From the NCBI RefSeq assembly GCF_900101015.1, contig NZ_FNFZ01000001.1:231335-295334 (forward strand): a stretch of DNA of 64,000 bases. The letters run 5' to 3'. Numbering within the stretch: position 1 is the stretch's first letter; each line of letters opens with the position of its first letter. This document shows positions 1 through 9,621 of the stretch, piece by piece. The notes beneath the pieces were generated by a model, which was not told the DNA's origin, made no database searches, and saw only the letters and a program-made list of their open reading frames with translations. The stretch comes from Sarcina sp. DSM 11001. Lineage in GTDB: Bacteria; Bacillota; Clostridia; Lachnospirales; Lachnospiraceae. The position numbers were made by a program, and so were the translations under genes.

Positions 1-1
1 C

Positions 2-772
2 TTCCGCCCCGACCGCGCCAGAGAGATCACACACTGCTTCTGCGACAACGACTTCACGATGTTTGACAGGGGACCCAGAAAGAAAGTCTTTTACGTCTGC
101 TTCAAGGACTATGACCCCGAGATTCCCAACAAGGAGATCGCCTTCAAGAAGGTCGATGTCACCAATACCTTCGGTGAGTGGCTCGCTGCCCAGGGCATGA
201 AGCAGGCCAGGATCGCCGAGACAGAGAAGTACGCCCATGTCACTTTCTTCTTTAACGGCGGCGTCGAGGAACCCAATGAGAACGAGGACAGGATCCTGGT
301 CCGTTCTCCCAAGGATGTCCCCACCTATGACCTCAAGCCCGAGATGAGTGCCTACGGCGTGCTCGAAAAGCTGATCGGAGCCATTGAGTCCGACAAGTAT
401 GATGCCATCGTGATCAACTTCGCCAACCCTGACATGGTAGGCCACACTGGCGTTCTTCCCGCTGCTATCAAGGCGGTCGAAGTCGTCGATGAATGTGTCG
501 GCAAGGCGATCGAGGCTGTCAAGAAGGCCGGCGGTGTCGTCTTTATCTGCGCGGATCACGGCAACTGCGAGCAGATGATCAATTACGAGACCGGCGCGCC
601 CCATACCGCCCACACGACCAACCCGGTTCCCTTTATCCTGGTGAACTACGATGAAGATTACACGCTGGCTGAAGGCGGCGTTCTCGCCGATATCGTTCCC
701 ACCCTGATCCAGGTCATGGGTAAAGAGCAGCCTGTTGAAATGACAGGAAAATCCCTGCTCCTGAAAAAATAA
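2..772 (+). CDS. gpmI: 2,3-bisphosphoglycerate-independent phosphoglycerate mutase, 3' part
   Basis: Cofactor-independent phosphoglycerate mutase interconverts 3- and 2-phosphoglycerate in glycolysis in the cytoplasm, using two Mn ions and a phosphoserine. The reading frame is already open at the first bases of the window (FRPDRAREIT precedes the first internal Met at 59), so the start lies upstream. About 256 residues are visible, roughly the C-terminal half of the usual ~510. Metal-site motifs are clear: NPDMVGHTG near the middle, then CADHGNCEQM and TAHTTNPVPFI. A strong hairpin terminator follows, so gpmI ends its transcription unit. Family assignment is secure; only the N-terminal phosphatase half is missing because of the window edge. 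Confidence 0.95.
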   Translation, partial: FRPDRAREITHCFCDNDFTMFDRGPRKKVFYVCFKDYDPEIPNKEIAFKKVDVTNTFGEWLAAQGMKQARIAETEKYAHVTFFFNGGVEEPNENEDRILVRSPKDVPTYDLKPEMSAYGVLEKLIGAIESDKYDAIVINFANPDMVGHTGVLPAAIKAVEVVDECVGKAIEAVKKAGGVVFICADHGNCEQMINYETGAPHTAHTTNPVPFILVNYDEDYTLAEGGVLADIVPTLIQVMGKEQPVEMTGKSLLLKK

Positions 773-834
773 CAGAATCGGAAAAACAATAGAAAAAAGA
801 CAATTCTATAGATGATTTTATAGATAACAGAACA

Positions 835-880
835 GAGAATGCGGATCCCTTCAGGATAGGACGGATCCGCATTCTTTTTC
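835..880 (+). terminator. Rho-independent terminator after gpmI
   Basis: A perfect 12-bp inverted repeat (837-848 with 863-874) with a 14-nt loop is followed by five T residues. It lies 65 nt after the gpmI stop and separates gpmI from the transport operon. Confidence 0.9.
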
Positions 881-1119
881 TTCCCCAGATATTGACTTAT
901 TTTGTACGAATCAGCATACATATTGAAAAAACAGGGCGGATTTTCGCGATTTTTTTGTGAAAATGTTGAATACAGTGTATCCAAACAGAATAAAATGCAT
1001 TATTATAAGTGTATATGTGCAGTAGTAGACTATCTTGAAATCATCAAGATATAGTATCCAGGTGACGGCACAGTCCGGTTGGACAGGTGTGCCGGTCCTG
1101 GGCGGACAGCTTGAAGACC
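881..1119 (+). promoter_or_regulatory. Leader/promoter region of the transport operon
   Basis: This AT-rich spacer lies between the gpmI terminator and the first permease. Candidate SigA elements are TTGACT at 892 with TACATA at 917 (19-nt spacing) and TTGAAT at 966 with TAAAAT at 991 (19 nt). Neither has ideal spacing, so the exact promoter is uncertain. Confidence 0.35.
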
Positions 1120-2133
1120 ATGGATTTGAAGAGGAAAATACCGGAGAAGTTCAAAGATGCGGGTGCATCTTTACATTCTGCCGGACAAAAACTCAACAGA
1201 GCGCTCAGGAAAAACGCGAACGGGCAGGATACCGGCAGCGGGCAGGCGGCAGCGAAGGAAAGCAGAATGTCGGTCAGGCAGCGCAGGGAGATCAGAGTGA
1301 GCTGGACCTTCCTCGCCCCCAGCATCATAGGGGTCGCCATGTTTTTTGTCCTTCCCTTTTTTGTGGTCATTTACTATTCCATGATCGACAATCCCGTCCG
1401 GCACAGGCCTGTCGGGCTTGCCAATTACGTGAGGGTCTTTAACAACAGCGCTTTCAGGCTGGCGGCCTTAAATACGCTGAAGTTTTCCCTGGTCGCGGTT
1501 CCCCTGGCGGTTTCCCTGTCCCTGCTGCTTGCCGTAGTCATGGAGCAGAAGCTCCCGTGGAAGAGCAGGTTCAGGTCATTTTTCCTAAGCCCCATGATGG
1601 TCCCCACTGCATCGGTCATCATGATCTGGCAGATCCTCTTTCATTACAATGGACTGGCCAATGTCCTGCTGGCGAAATTCGGGGTCGGAAAGATCGACTG
1701 GCTCAAGTCCTCCTATGCGCAGGTGCCGATCATCCTTTTGTTTTTGTGGAAAAATCTGGGCTACAATATGATCCTGTTTATGTCGGGGCTGGCCAATATT
1801 CCCCGGGATCAGATCGAGGTGGCGAGGCTGGAGAGCGCGACGGAGTTTCAGATCTTCTGGCTCATCAAGATCAGATATCTGTCTTCTACGATCCTTTTTG
1901 TGACGATCATGTCCCTGATCAATTCTTTCAAGGTCTTCAGGGAGACGTATCTGATGTCAGGGGATTATCCTTATGATGCCCTTTATATGCTCCAGCATTT
2001 CATGAATAATACATTCCGTTCTCTGGATTATCAGAAGCTCAGTTCGGCCGCTGTCATGATGGCTCTGTTCATGATCGTTGTGATCGGGGCTCTGTTTCTG
2101 GCGGAGGACAGGTTCGGACGGGATCTGGAGTAA
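1120..2133 (+). CDS. Carbohydrate-type ABC transporter permease (MalF-like)
   Basis: Inner-membrane permease of the binding-protein-dependent sugar type. A charged, low-complexity N-terminus (~60 residues) precedes about six hydrophobic segments, the first around SWTFLAPSIIGVAMFFVLPF. The cytoplasmic EAA loop that docks the ATPase is seen as EVARLESATEFQIFWLIK, near residue 245. The frame also offers GTG at 1087 and TTG at 1111; ATG 1120 is chosen because its N-terminus is basic and compact, but no start has a strong Shine-Dalgarno, so the start is uncertain. It is followed 67 nt later by a second permease. No ATPase gene lies in the operon, so a shared MsmK/UgpC-type ATPase encoded elsewhere is presumed. 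Confidence 0.85.
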   Translation: MDLKRKIPEKFKDAGASLHSAGQKLNRALRKNANGQDTGSGQAAAKESRMSVRQRREIRVSWTFLAPSIIGVAMFFVLPFFVVIYYSMIDNPVRHRPVGLANYVRVFNNSAFRLAALNTLKFSLVAVPLAVSLSLLLAVVMEQKLPWKSRFRSFFLSPMMVPTASVIMIWQILFHYNGLANVLLAKFGVGKIDWLKSSYAQVPIILLFLWKNLGYNMILFMSGLANIPRDQIEVARLESATEFQIFWLIKIRYLSSTILFVTIMSLINSFKVFRETYLMSGDYPYDALYMLQHFMNNTFRSLDYQKLSSAAVMMALFMIVVIGALFLAEDRFGRDLE

Positions 2134-2200
2134 AAAAGCATAATCCGGGGGATTGACAACAGTTCGGGCGCATGTGTGTGCGCTCAGAGGGAGTTGCAGT

Positions 2201-3376
2201 TTGAATCTGGGAAACAGGAAGAACGGGCCGGGAAAGAATATTGTCGGCAGCATCAGGGACCGGGTCAAATTTGAGCAGGGGCCTCCCGTTCTTTATCCTT
2301 TTAAAAAACCAAGTGAAAATGACCAGGACAAAGATGGATCCGCCGCAGGGGAAGCGGAGGCTCCGGCTGAGATTCCTGCGGAGGCCCCGGCGGCGGCTCC
2401 GGTAAAGGAGCCGGAAGCTGCAGGGCCGGACGCACTAAAGAGTCTGTCCGACCTGTCTGCCGCGAGGATCGCCAGTGCGCGGAAAGCTCTGACGAAAGAG
2501 CGGCGCGAAATGATCCGAATGGTTCTCCGCACTGTGATCGCAGGCTTTTTTGCCATCCTTTTCCTCATGCCGATCGTACTGACGATCACGAATTCACTGA
2601 TGACGGTGTCGGAGATCAATGCCAACTACGGCGTGATCTTCGCGAAAAAGAACGGGGTGCGCGTCTTCATCAGCCAGACCGTGAACCTGAAGTTTATTCC
2701 GGATATAATTTCTTTCAGCCAGTATTTCAAGGTGCTGGTCATGAGTCCGGAATACCTCATGAAGTTCTGGAACTCCGTTTTCTACACCGTTCCGATCGTC
2801 CTTTTCCAGCTGGCGATCGCTTCCCTGGCTTCCTATGGCTTTGCCAGGTACAGGGGGCGGGTGAGGGAGGTCATCTTTTTCGCTTACATCATCCTGATGC
2901 TGATGCCTTATCAGGTAACTCTGGTGCCGAATTTCCTGGTGTCCTCCTGGCTCAGGATCATAGACACCAGATGGGCAATATGGCTGCCGGGCTTTTTTTC
3001 ACCCTTTGCAGTCTATATGCTCACAAAATATATGCGCAGGATCCCGAAATCCATTTATGAGGCCGCAGAAATAGACGGCGCGGGGGAATGGCAGATCTTT
3101 ACAAAGATCTGTCTGCCGAACTGCAAAGGAGGCCTTGCATCGATCGCGATCCTGCTGTTTATCGATTACTGGAATATGGTCGAGCAGCCGCTGATCCTGC
3201 TCAGCGATGAGCAGATGCACCCCTTGTCTGTGTTCCTTTCGAAGATCAATACAGGCGAGATCTCGCTGGCTTTTGCCGTCGCGGTCATCTATATGGTCCT
3301 TCCCATGATGGTCTTCCTGTACGGAGAGGAATCTCTGGTAGAGGGCATTGTCTATCAGGGCGGTATCAAGGAATAG
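2201..3376 (+). CDS. Carbohydrate-type ABC transporter permease (MalG-like), TTG start
   Basis: Second permease of the pair. After an unusual ~100-residue N-terminal extension rich in Ala, Pro and Glu come about six membrane segments and a well-conserved EAA loop (EAAEIDGAGEWQIF), which binds the ATPase. The TTG at 2201 is preferred because AGAGGGAG (2186-2193) sits 7 nt upstream; an earlier in-frame TTG at 2153 has only a G-run directly abutting it. Family members are usually ~280 residues, so at 391 this one is long because of the extension. It is a likely heterodimer partner of the upstream permease. The substrate cannot be told from sequence. Confidence 0.85.
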   Translation: MNLGNRKNGPGKNIVGSIRDRVKFEQGPPVLYPFKKPSENDQDKDGSAAGEAEAPAEIPAEAPAAAPVKEPEAAGPDALKSLSDLSAARIASARKALTKERREMIRMVLRTVIAGFFAILFLMPIVLTITNSLMTVSEINANYGVIFAKKNGVRVFISQTVNLKFIPDIISFSQYFKVLVMSPEYLMKFWNSVFYTVPIVLFQLAIASLASYGFARYRGRVREVIFFAYIILMLMPYQVTLVPNFLVSSWLRIIDTRWAIWLPGFFSPFAVYMLTKYMRRIPKSIYEAAEIDGAGEWQIFTKICLPNCKGGLASIAILLFIDYWNMVEQPLILLSDEQMHPLSVFLSKINTGEISLAFAVAVIYMVLPMMVFLYGEESLVEGIVYQGGIKE

Positions 3377-3483
3377 GTAGTTTGTCCTTTCTTTCAGCGG
3401 GGAATCCGCACACGGGGGAGAAAGACTCGCGATCGAGTCTTGAATCATACATGTTTGTGAACAGGAGGTCATGGTACAGGAGT

Positions 3484-5001
3484 ATGAATATCGAAGATAA
3501 GGAACTGGAACAGTTTCGGAGATCCCAGAGACGAAAAGATATCATCAAAAACATCACGATCGTGTTTTTGCTGATCCTGCTGGCGCTGACCTTCTTTTCC
3601 AGGACGATCATGAACCTCACGCTGCCCCAGGTGGCGACGCACATCGTCAGTGAGGGTGAGGTGTCGCCGAGGATCAGGGGACAGGGGACTGCGGAAGTCG
3701 ATGATCCCTTTTCTGTGACTGTAGCCCAGGCGAGAACGATCAAGAGCGTGGCAGTCCGTCAGGACCAGAAGGTGAAGCGTGGGGACGTGCTTTACTACCT
3801 CGAAGACAGCGAATCCGAGGAACTGAGGAATGCCAGGCAGGAGCTGGACGACCAGAAGGCGAACTTCACCAAGCGCCTTTTTGACGGTACCCTGTCAGAC
3901 AGTGATATCACCAGAATGAGGGCGGGTAACTACCGCTCTGATGATGAACTCCAGTCGGAGCTCGCCTCGATCAACAGACGCTACGAACGTGCCAACAGAG
4001 AAAAGGCGGCGGCGGACGCGGCGTATGAGAAACTCCTTGCGGAGGAGGATGACAGTGAACCCTCTTCGAGTACGCCGGTTGAGGAAGAGGTTCCTGACGA
4101 CGACGTTGCCGTCGCTGCTAAAAAGACAAATACCGGGATAGATGCTCCGGAGGACGCCAGCGAAGGAACTACGGATGATGATCCCACAAGAAGGAAAAAG
4201 AGCAAATATCAGAAGAAGCTCGAAAAGGCCAATATCCGCAAGATCGACGCGGATCTGGCGCTTGCGGAGATCACGGCCGAGAAGGAAAAGGTGATCAACA
4301 GCATCAGCGCGGAGCTGGAGCTCAAGGGGATCCAGGACGCGATCACCAAGGCGGAGGCCAAGGTGGAGAGGCTCGAGAAGGAAGAAATCGGAGCGACGAT
4401 CACTGCCCCTGTCGACGGAACCGTGACTTCGCTCAGCTACGGCGCCGGAGAGACGACATCAGCGGATTCTCCTGTCGCTATTATCCGTCTGGCGGGCAAA
4501 AGCCTGACGGTCAGCTTTTCCGTGACAAAGGAGCAGGCGCAGAAGCTTAAAGTGGGGGATGAGGCAAAGCCCCAGAATCCATGGGAATATGAAGATGACT
4601 TCAAGGCTGTCCTGCGGCAGATCGCAGCGGATTCCAGCGACCCCAAAAACCAGAGACTTCTGAAATTTGAGATCACCAGCTCCTCCGTTACGGCCGGAGA
4701 CTCCGTGCAGCTGCAGCTGGCTGAGAGCACCAAGAGCTATGACCTGGTCGTTCCTAATTCTGCGGTCCGCACCGATGCCAACGGCAAATTCGTCCTGGTG
4801 CTGCAGACAAGGCAGAGCCCTCTCGGAAACCGTTACGTTGCCATGAGGGAGGATGTCAAGGTACTCGCAAAAGATGATTCCAACACTGCGATCAGCGGTG
4901 CGATCGGAGCATATACCTTCGTGATCACGACTTCAAACAAGTCAGTAAAGTCCGGTGATCAGGTCCGTCTGGCCGATGAGGAGGAGAGGACTGAAGAGTA
5001 A
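3484..5001 (+). CDS. HlyD/RND-type membrane-fusion adaptor
   Basis: Membrane-fusion-type adaptor, anchored by one N-terminal membrane helix (residues ~20-40, IIKNITIVFLLILLALTFF). Next come a first lipoyl half, a long coiled-coil hairpin, and the second lipoyl half (ATITAPVDGTVTSLSYGAGE), then beta-barrel domains. The hairpin is interrupted by an acidic/low-complexity stretch (EEDDSEPSSSTPVEEE onward) followed by a basic RRKKSKYQKKLEK patch. Such proteins normally work with ABC or MacB-type exporters. The frame is open from 3382, and ATG 3451 is an alternative. ATG 3484 has AGGAG one base upstream and AGGAGG 15 nt upstream, so the start is not firmly set. It lies between sugar-type permeases and a MacB-like protein. 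Confidence 0.75.
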   Translation: MNIEDKELEQFRRSQRRKDIIKNITIVFLLILLALTFFSRTIMNLTLPQVATHIVSEGEVSPRIRGQGTAEVDDPFSVTVAQARTIKSVAVRQDQKVKRGDVLYYLEDSESEELRNARQELDDQKANFTKRLFDGTLSDSDITRMRAGNYRSDDELQSELASINRRYERANREKAAADAAYEKLLAEEDDSEPSSSTPVEEEVPDDDVAVAAKKTNTGIDAPEDASEGTTDDDPTRRKKSKYQKKLEKANIRKIDADLALAEITAEKEKVINSISAELELKGIQDAITKAEAKVERLEKEEIGATITAPVDGTVTSLSYGAGETTSADSPVAIIRLAGKSLTVSFSVTKEQAQKLKVGDEAKPQNPWEYEDDFKAVLRQIAADSSDPKNQRLLKFEITSSSVTAGDSVQLQLAESTKSYDLVVPNSAVRTDANGKFVLVLQTRQSPLGNRYVAMREDVKVLAKDDSNTAISGAIGAYTFVITTSNKSVKSGDQVRLADEEERTEE

Positions 5002-5049
5002 GGAATTGTGCGAAAGTCATAAAGTTTCAGTTCCTAAGGGGTAGAGGTT

Positions 5050-6876
5050 TTGAAAAAGGCAGCTATGGAAGACAGCAAACTGAATAGGGCTTTCGATGCT
5101 GCCGGAAAGGGAGCGCGCCGGGCGGCGTCTGCGGCGTCAGGCGCCCTGAGCAGGCTCCGTCTGTGGCAGAAGGCCGGTCTGATCCTCTGCGCAGTCTTCT
5201 GGATCCTCTCTGCAGTCATCGGGGCAGTGCTCGACGGGATCACATCGACAATGCCGGACCAGACCTACCGGTCCAGATGGTCGCCTGAGGGAAACTGTGC
5301 GCAGATCAGCACCTATCTGTCCGAATCCGCGGCAGCTTCCGATGATACTGTAAAAGAGCTGCGCGCTGCTTTTTCGAACGCGCTTCAATCTGAATCGATC
5401 GCCCTGACCGAAAAGCAGCTCGAAAACGGGGCCAGCCTCATGGACGACTGTTACTGCGGGATCGCGTCCGCTGACGTTTCGACGCCGGATGATTCCGTAA
5501 GTGTGACCATGATCGGCGTGGGCGGTGATTTTTTCAATTTTCATCCCCTGGAGCTTCAGTCCGGCTATTATTTTTCCGAGGAAGAGCTCATGAGGGACAG
5601 GGTGCTGCTTGATGACCAGACAGCATGGCGCCTGTTCGGGTCCCCCGATGTCGTAGGCCTGTCTGTGCAGATCGGAGGCGAGCCGCATTATATTGCGGGC
5701 GTTTTCAAAAGGCCGGAGGGGAGATTTTACAGTGCGGCAGGAATGGGAGACTATCTGATCTTTGCCTCTTATGAATCTTTATGTAAATATACCGAAAAGG
5801 GAGTCCCTGACGGAGGCGGAGACGGAGACGGTGCAGGCGGATCTCTGAGTCCGGAGGCTTCGATCCGGGATGAAAAAAAAGTTGACGCGGGAATGCCCGC
5901 ACAGGTCGGCGGCGGCAGTGCTGCTGCCGGTAAAGCTTTTCCTGCCGCCGCAGCATGGAGATTTGTTTCCGGAGATGCGGCGGTTCTGTATGCGCTGGAG
6001 GACACGGACATGGACTCCGGCTCAGACAGTGATACTGACTCATCGGACGAAGGTGCTGATTCCGGAACAGTGGAGGAAAAGACTGAACCGGAGGACCTCG
6101 ATGATCATATGTCGGACAGCGACAGAGGCGCTTCGAGCGGTTCTGCTCCGTCCGGGGTCGGCGACGAGGACCAGAAGGAGGTTGACCGCTCAAGGCTCAC
6201 TGTCTATGAGGTCATCCTTCCGGATCCCGTGACCGGATTTGCCCTCAAAATGGTACGGGGCGTGATGACTGAGGCAGGGATTTCTTCTGAACAGATGACC
6301 ATAGTGGACAATTCCGCGCGCTATGAAACCACCAGACTGGCTCTTTTAGCAGCAGAACCGGGACTGCGCAGCATGCAGACCGCCGCCATACGCTATCCCT
6401 ATTGGGAAAACGTGGCTCTGGCCTGGGAGGATCTGCTGATCCCCTATGCTCTTTTTCAGCTCATTCTGCGATTTTCCCCTTTTCTCTTCCTGCTATATCT
6501 GGTACTCTGGTATGCGACGCATAAAAGCTGGACTCTGGGCGGGATCATCCGCAATGTACAGGATGAGATCTATGACCGTCAGTCCGAGAAGATCTACGGC
6601 AGACGTCCCGGCGCTGCACTGGAAGCAGATAATGAGAATGCTGTCACAGCCAGCGGAGAAAACATATCCACACCCGGCGTGGAAGATTCTGTTACACCCG
6701 GTTTGGAAAATAAAGCCCCGGCCGGTGAGGAAAGTGCTTTCGCGCCCGGCCTGGAAAATAAAGCCCCGGCCGGTGAGGAAAATGCTCTCACTCCCGACGG
6801 GGACAATACACCTGCAGCCGGCGGAGAAAATGACGCATCGGCTGGCAGTGAAACTATAGAGAAAGGAACAAGATGA
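5050..6876 (+). CDS. MacB/FtsX-like periplasmic-core membrane protein with repeat tail
   Basis: Unrecognised beyond a resemblance to MacB-type periplasmic core domains. One membrane helix lies at residues ~39-60 (GLILCAVFWILSAVIGAVL), then a ~400-residue extracytoplasmic region containing a GDFFNFHPLELQSGYYF segment typical of MacB cores. A hydrophobic stretch follows near residues 465-492 (LFQLILRFSPFLFLLYLVL). A canonical FtsX/MacB permease has four membrane helices; only two regions are visible here. The extracellular part has an Asp/Ser-rich linker and the C-terminal tail carries 16-residue repeats. TTG 5050 is chosen because AAGGGG lies ~8 nt upstream. Its end overlaps the next start by four bases (ATGA), indicating translational coupling to the lipoprotein. 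Confidence 0.6.
   Translation: MKKAAMEDSKLNRAFDAAGKGARRAASAASGALSRLRLWQKAGLILCAVFWILSAVIGAVLDGITSTMPDQTYRSRWSPEGNCAQISTYLSESAAASDDTVKELRAAFSNALQSESIALTEKQLENGASLMDDCYCGIASADVSTPDDSVSVTMIGVGGDFFNFHPLELQSGYYFSEEELMRDRVLLDDQTAWRLFGSPDVVGLSVQIGGEPHYIAGVFKRPEGRFYSAAGMGDYLIFASYESLCKYTEKGVPDGGGDGDGAGGSLSPEASIRDEKKVDAGMPAQVGGGSAAAGKAFPAAAAWRFVSGDAAVLYALEDTDMDSGSDSDTDSSDEGADSGTVEEKTEPEDLDDHMSDSDRGASSGSAPSGVGDEDQKEVDRSRLTVYEVILPDPVTGFALKMVRGVMTEAGISSEQMTIVDNSARYETTRLALLAAEPGLRSMQTAAIRYPYWENVALAWEDLLIPYALFQLILRFSPFLFLLYLVLWYATHKSWTLGGIIRNVQDEIYDRQSEKIYGRRPGAALEADNENAVTASGENISTPGVEDSVTPGLENKAPAGEESAFAPGLENKAPAGEENALTPDGDNTPAAGGENDASAGSETIEKGTR
6704..6781 (+). repeat. 48-bp in-frame tandem repeat in the tail of the MacB-like gene
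   Basis: An identical 30-bp block occurs at 6704-6733 and 6752-6781, giving a 48-bp period that encodes a 16-residue unit containing LENKAPAGEE. Weaker related units flank it. The multiple-of-three length keeps the frame open. Confidence 0.85.
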
Positions 6877-9545
6877 ATATGAAAAAGAGATTCCGGCGTG
6901 CTGCCGCGGTACTGATCGTGATTTCCATGCTGTTGTCACTGGTTGCCTGTGGTTCAGGCTCAGGCAGCAACGGAGGAAATACCCCCACAACCCCTTCTTC
7001 CAGCCAGGGGCCTTCCATGCCCGAGGTCAGTGTCAGGGACGGCGTCGCCCGCTCCACGCAGGTTACTTTTTCCAATCCGGATTTCAGAACTGACGGTCTG
7101 CAGATCCTTGCCATTGAAGGGGATCGGATGTATGCCGCCAATAACAGCTTTGAGGAGGACGGCCTTGAGGAGTATCAGCTCCTGAGCTTTGGCATTGATG
7201 GAAGTGATCTGAAAACGGTCAATTACAAGATAGACATTGATGAAAAGGATGTGGCGGCAGCGGCATTTCGCGACGGCTGTTTCTATCTGGCGGTCACTTC
7301 CTATACCAATTCTCCTGCACTGGATTATGCCCTCGCCAATGAAGGCGCGACTGATTTTGATGCCATGGAGATCCCGGATGAGTATAGTGAGGATGCTTCC
7401 AGCATCTATGAACTCTGCTGCGTGGATCTGGACGGAAAGGAAAAGTGGAAGATCACTCTCGATGAGGCAGCTGCGAGTGACTACTACTATGTCAATTCGA
7501 TCGAAGTGACTGAAAACGGCGTTATGGTCCTCTCCTCTGAGGGTATCTCCTCTTATTCCAAAGAGGATGGCTCTTTTATAGAAAAGGCCTGCACAGTCAA
7601 GGCGGACGAGCTGACAGGAAATCTGTATGCCCTCAACGATGGCAGGATCATCATGGTGGACGACGCTGCAGCCAACGTGAAGATCAATACTTATGATAAA
7701 GGATCCGGTAAGTTTACGGAAAGTATGACACTTCCGGCAGCGCTTGCGGCTTCGACGCTGTTTGTGGGGAAGTCCTATGATTTTTATGTGGCCGGGGATG
7801 ACGGCATCTATGGGGCAAACCTGGGCTCGGATGCCCTGGCGCCTGTCGTGAACTTTGTCAATTCCGATCTCGATGTCCAGGGAATCGTCAGGGTCATCGA
7901 GATCGAGGACGGAAAGCTTGTGATCCAGGTCTACAGCAATGAGAGTACTCTTGACACTTATATTCTGGATCCCGTTGCGCCGGAGGATGTCGAGGAGAAA
8001 AAGGAGCTGACCCTGGGCGGTCATTATATCGATTATGAGGTCCGCAGTGAGGTGATCAGTTTCAATAAGGAGAGCAAGGACTACCGTATCCGGATCATTG
8101 ACTACAGCCAGTACAATCTGGAAGACGATGATTATGAGAACTCTACCGGTATTGACAGAATGAACACAGACATCGTCACCGGCAATGCTCCTGATATCAT
8201 GCTGCTCACCGAAAGGATGCCCGCGGACAATTATATTGCCAAGGGTGTATTCCTGGATCTGACGGACAAATTCAATGAAGATAAGGGAATTGAAAAAGAA
8301 GATTTCCTCCAGAACATCATTGATGCCTTTAAGACGGATGGACGTATGTACGTCGCTGTCCCCGGGTTCACAGTCACCGGTATTTCCGGAAAGACCAAAT
8401 ATATCGGAGACGGGAAGGATCTCACGATCAAAAAATTAAAAGAGATCGCAGCCGCCCGCGGAATAAAAGATTCCGATATTTTCGGAATCGTATTAAGAGA
8501 CCAGGTCCTTTCTTCTGCAGTCGAGTTTTCAGGCGATCAGTTTATTGACCGGGAGACCAGCACCTGCCATTTTGACAGCGATGAGTTCAAAGAGCTTCTT
8601 GAATTTGTGAAGGTATTTCCGGAGCAGATCAATGACGACCAGTACAACGACTATTTCACGCAGTATCTCATGGACAAGGCGCTCGTAGGGATCCAGTATA
8701 TCAATACCCTGTATGACTATGAGTATATGACCAGGCAGCTGTACGGTGATCTGGATGTGACGGTGACCGGTTTCCCTTCAAGGGAAAACAAAGGACCTGC
8801 GGTTGCGGCGACCTTTAAAATGGGGATCAATAATAACACCGCTGATCCTGACGGATGCTGGGAGTTTGTCCGGCGCTTCTACCTGCCTGAATACCAGACC
8901 AAGATGGAATCCTGCCTGCCTGTCAGTGAAAAGGCGATCGACGAGCAGGGCAAGATCATCATTGAGGAAGAGAAGAAGGCAAGAGAGGAATACGAAGCTC
9001 TCATGAAGGAAAACGATGAGATGACAGGCGTCAGCTCTCTGATCTCCGAGGAGCCCATGCCGGAGGAGGTTAAGGAATTAATGGAAGACTCCGGTAAGGC
9101 CGGGACCGGCGCGGCTGCTGAGTTTGCTGCTGATACAGCGGCAGCGGCTGAAGAAGTCACGGAGTCCGAAGACCTCACAGGAAAACCTGTGTCGGAAGAG
9201 GATTTCAACGGTACACACGAGGAGTATCTCCAGTATCTGGAAGATGAAAAAGCGCGCGCGGATACCAGTGAGCAGGCGGAGGAAGTTGTTATCGATGGCG
9301 AGGAGGCCATGCAGGAGGACGGTGTCCAGATGGATCTGAACACCATGCCCGACTTTAATGAGGAAGATCTGGCGAAGCTCAAAGCCATACTGAAAGGTCT
9401 GACTTTCCCTGTCAACGGCGGATCGGATATTCTGAATATCATCGCGGAAGAGTCCGGCGCTTACTTTGCCGGTCAGAAGAGTGTTGACGAAGTGGCGGAT
9501 ATTATCCAGAGCCGCGTACAGGTCTATCTCAAGGAGAATGAGTAA
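6873..9545 (+). CDS. Large solute-binding lipoprotein of ABC transporter
   Basis: Secreted lipoprotein: signal peptide of ~25 residues with lipobox LVAC and lipidated Cys26, followed by a Gly/Ser/Asn linker. Residues ~45-380 look like a repetitive beta-rich (propeller-like) region, while ~385-720 resemble family-1 sugar-binding proteins (NAPDIMLL, then a FKMGINNNTADPDGCWEFV segment). A Glu/Ala-rich acidic stretch follows near 740-840. At 890 residues it is about twice the normal binding-protein size. The start ATG overlaps the upstream stop and has AAAGGA ~6 nt before it. As last gene of the operon it should deliver substrate to the two permeases; substrate unknown. The propeller reading is by composition only. 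Confidence 0.8.
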   Translation: MNMKKRFRRAAAVLIVISMLLSLVACGSGSGSNGGNTPTTPSSSQGPSMPEVSVRDGVARSTQVTFSNPDFRTDGLQILAIEGDRMYAANNSFEEDGLEEYQLLSFGIDGSDLKTVNYKIDIDEKDVAAAAFRDGCFYLAVTSYTNSPALDYALANEGATDFDAMEIPDEYSEDASSIYELCCVDLDGKEKWKITLDEAAASDYYYVNSIEVTENGVMVLSSEGISSYSKEDGSFIEKACTVKADELTGNLYALNDGRIIMVDDAAANVKINTYDKGSGKFTESMTLPAALAASTLFVGKSYDFYVAGDDGIYGANLGSDALAPVVNFVNSDLDVQGIVRVIEIEDGKLVIQVYSNESTLDTYILDPVAPEDVEEKKELTLGGHYIDYEVRSEVISFNKESKDYRIRIIDYSQYNLEDDDYENSTGIDRMNTDIVTGNAPDIMLLTERMPADNYIAKGVFLDLTDKFNEDKGIEKEDFLQNIIDAFKTDGRMYVAVPGFTVTGISGKTKYIGDGKDLTIKKLKEIAAARGIKDSDIFGIVLRDQVLSSAVEFSGDQFIDRETSTCHFDSDEFKELLEFVKVFPEQINDDQYNDYFTQYLMDKALVGIQYINTLYDYEYMTRQLYGDLDVTVTGFPSRENKGPAVAATFKMGINNNTADPDGCWEFVRRFYLPEYQTKMESCLPVSEKAIDEQGKIIIEEEKKAREEYEALMKENDEMTGVSSLISEEPMPEEVKELMEDSGKAGTGAAAEFAADTAAAAEEVTESEDLTGKPVSEEDFNGTHEEYLQYLEDEKARADTSEQAEEVVIDGEEAMQEDGVQMDLNTMPDFNEEDLAKLKAILKGLTFPVNGGSDILNIIAEESGAYFAGQKSVDEVADIIQSRVQVYLKENE

Positions 9546-9555
9546 TCCAGCTGCA

Positions 9556-9581
9556 GGTTACACCCCGGTCAGGGCGTGACC
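9556..9581 (+). repeat. Short imperfect palindrome (GTTACACCC family)
   Basis: GGTTACACCC at 9556-9565 pairs imperfectly with GGGCGTGACC at 9572-9581. Related short palindromes occur near 13516 and at 16288, suggesting a small dispersed element. Confidence 0.4.
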
Positions 9582-9621
9582 AGAAGCGTAATTCACTGGC
9601 AATATGATCATATAGTCCGGC

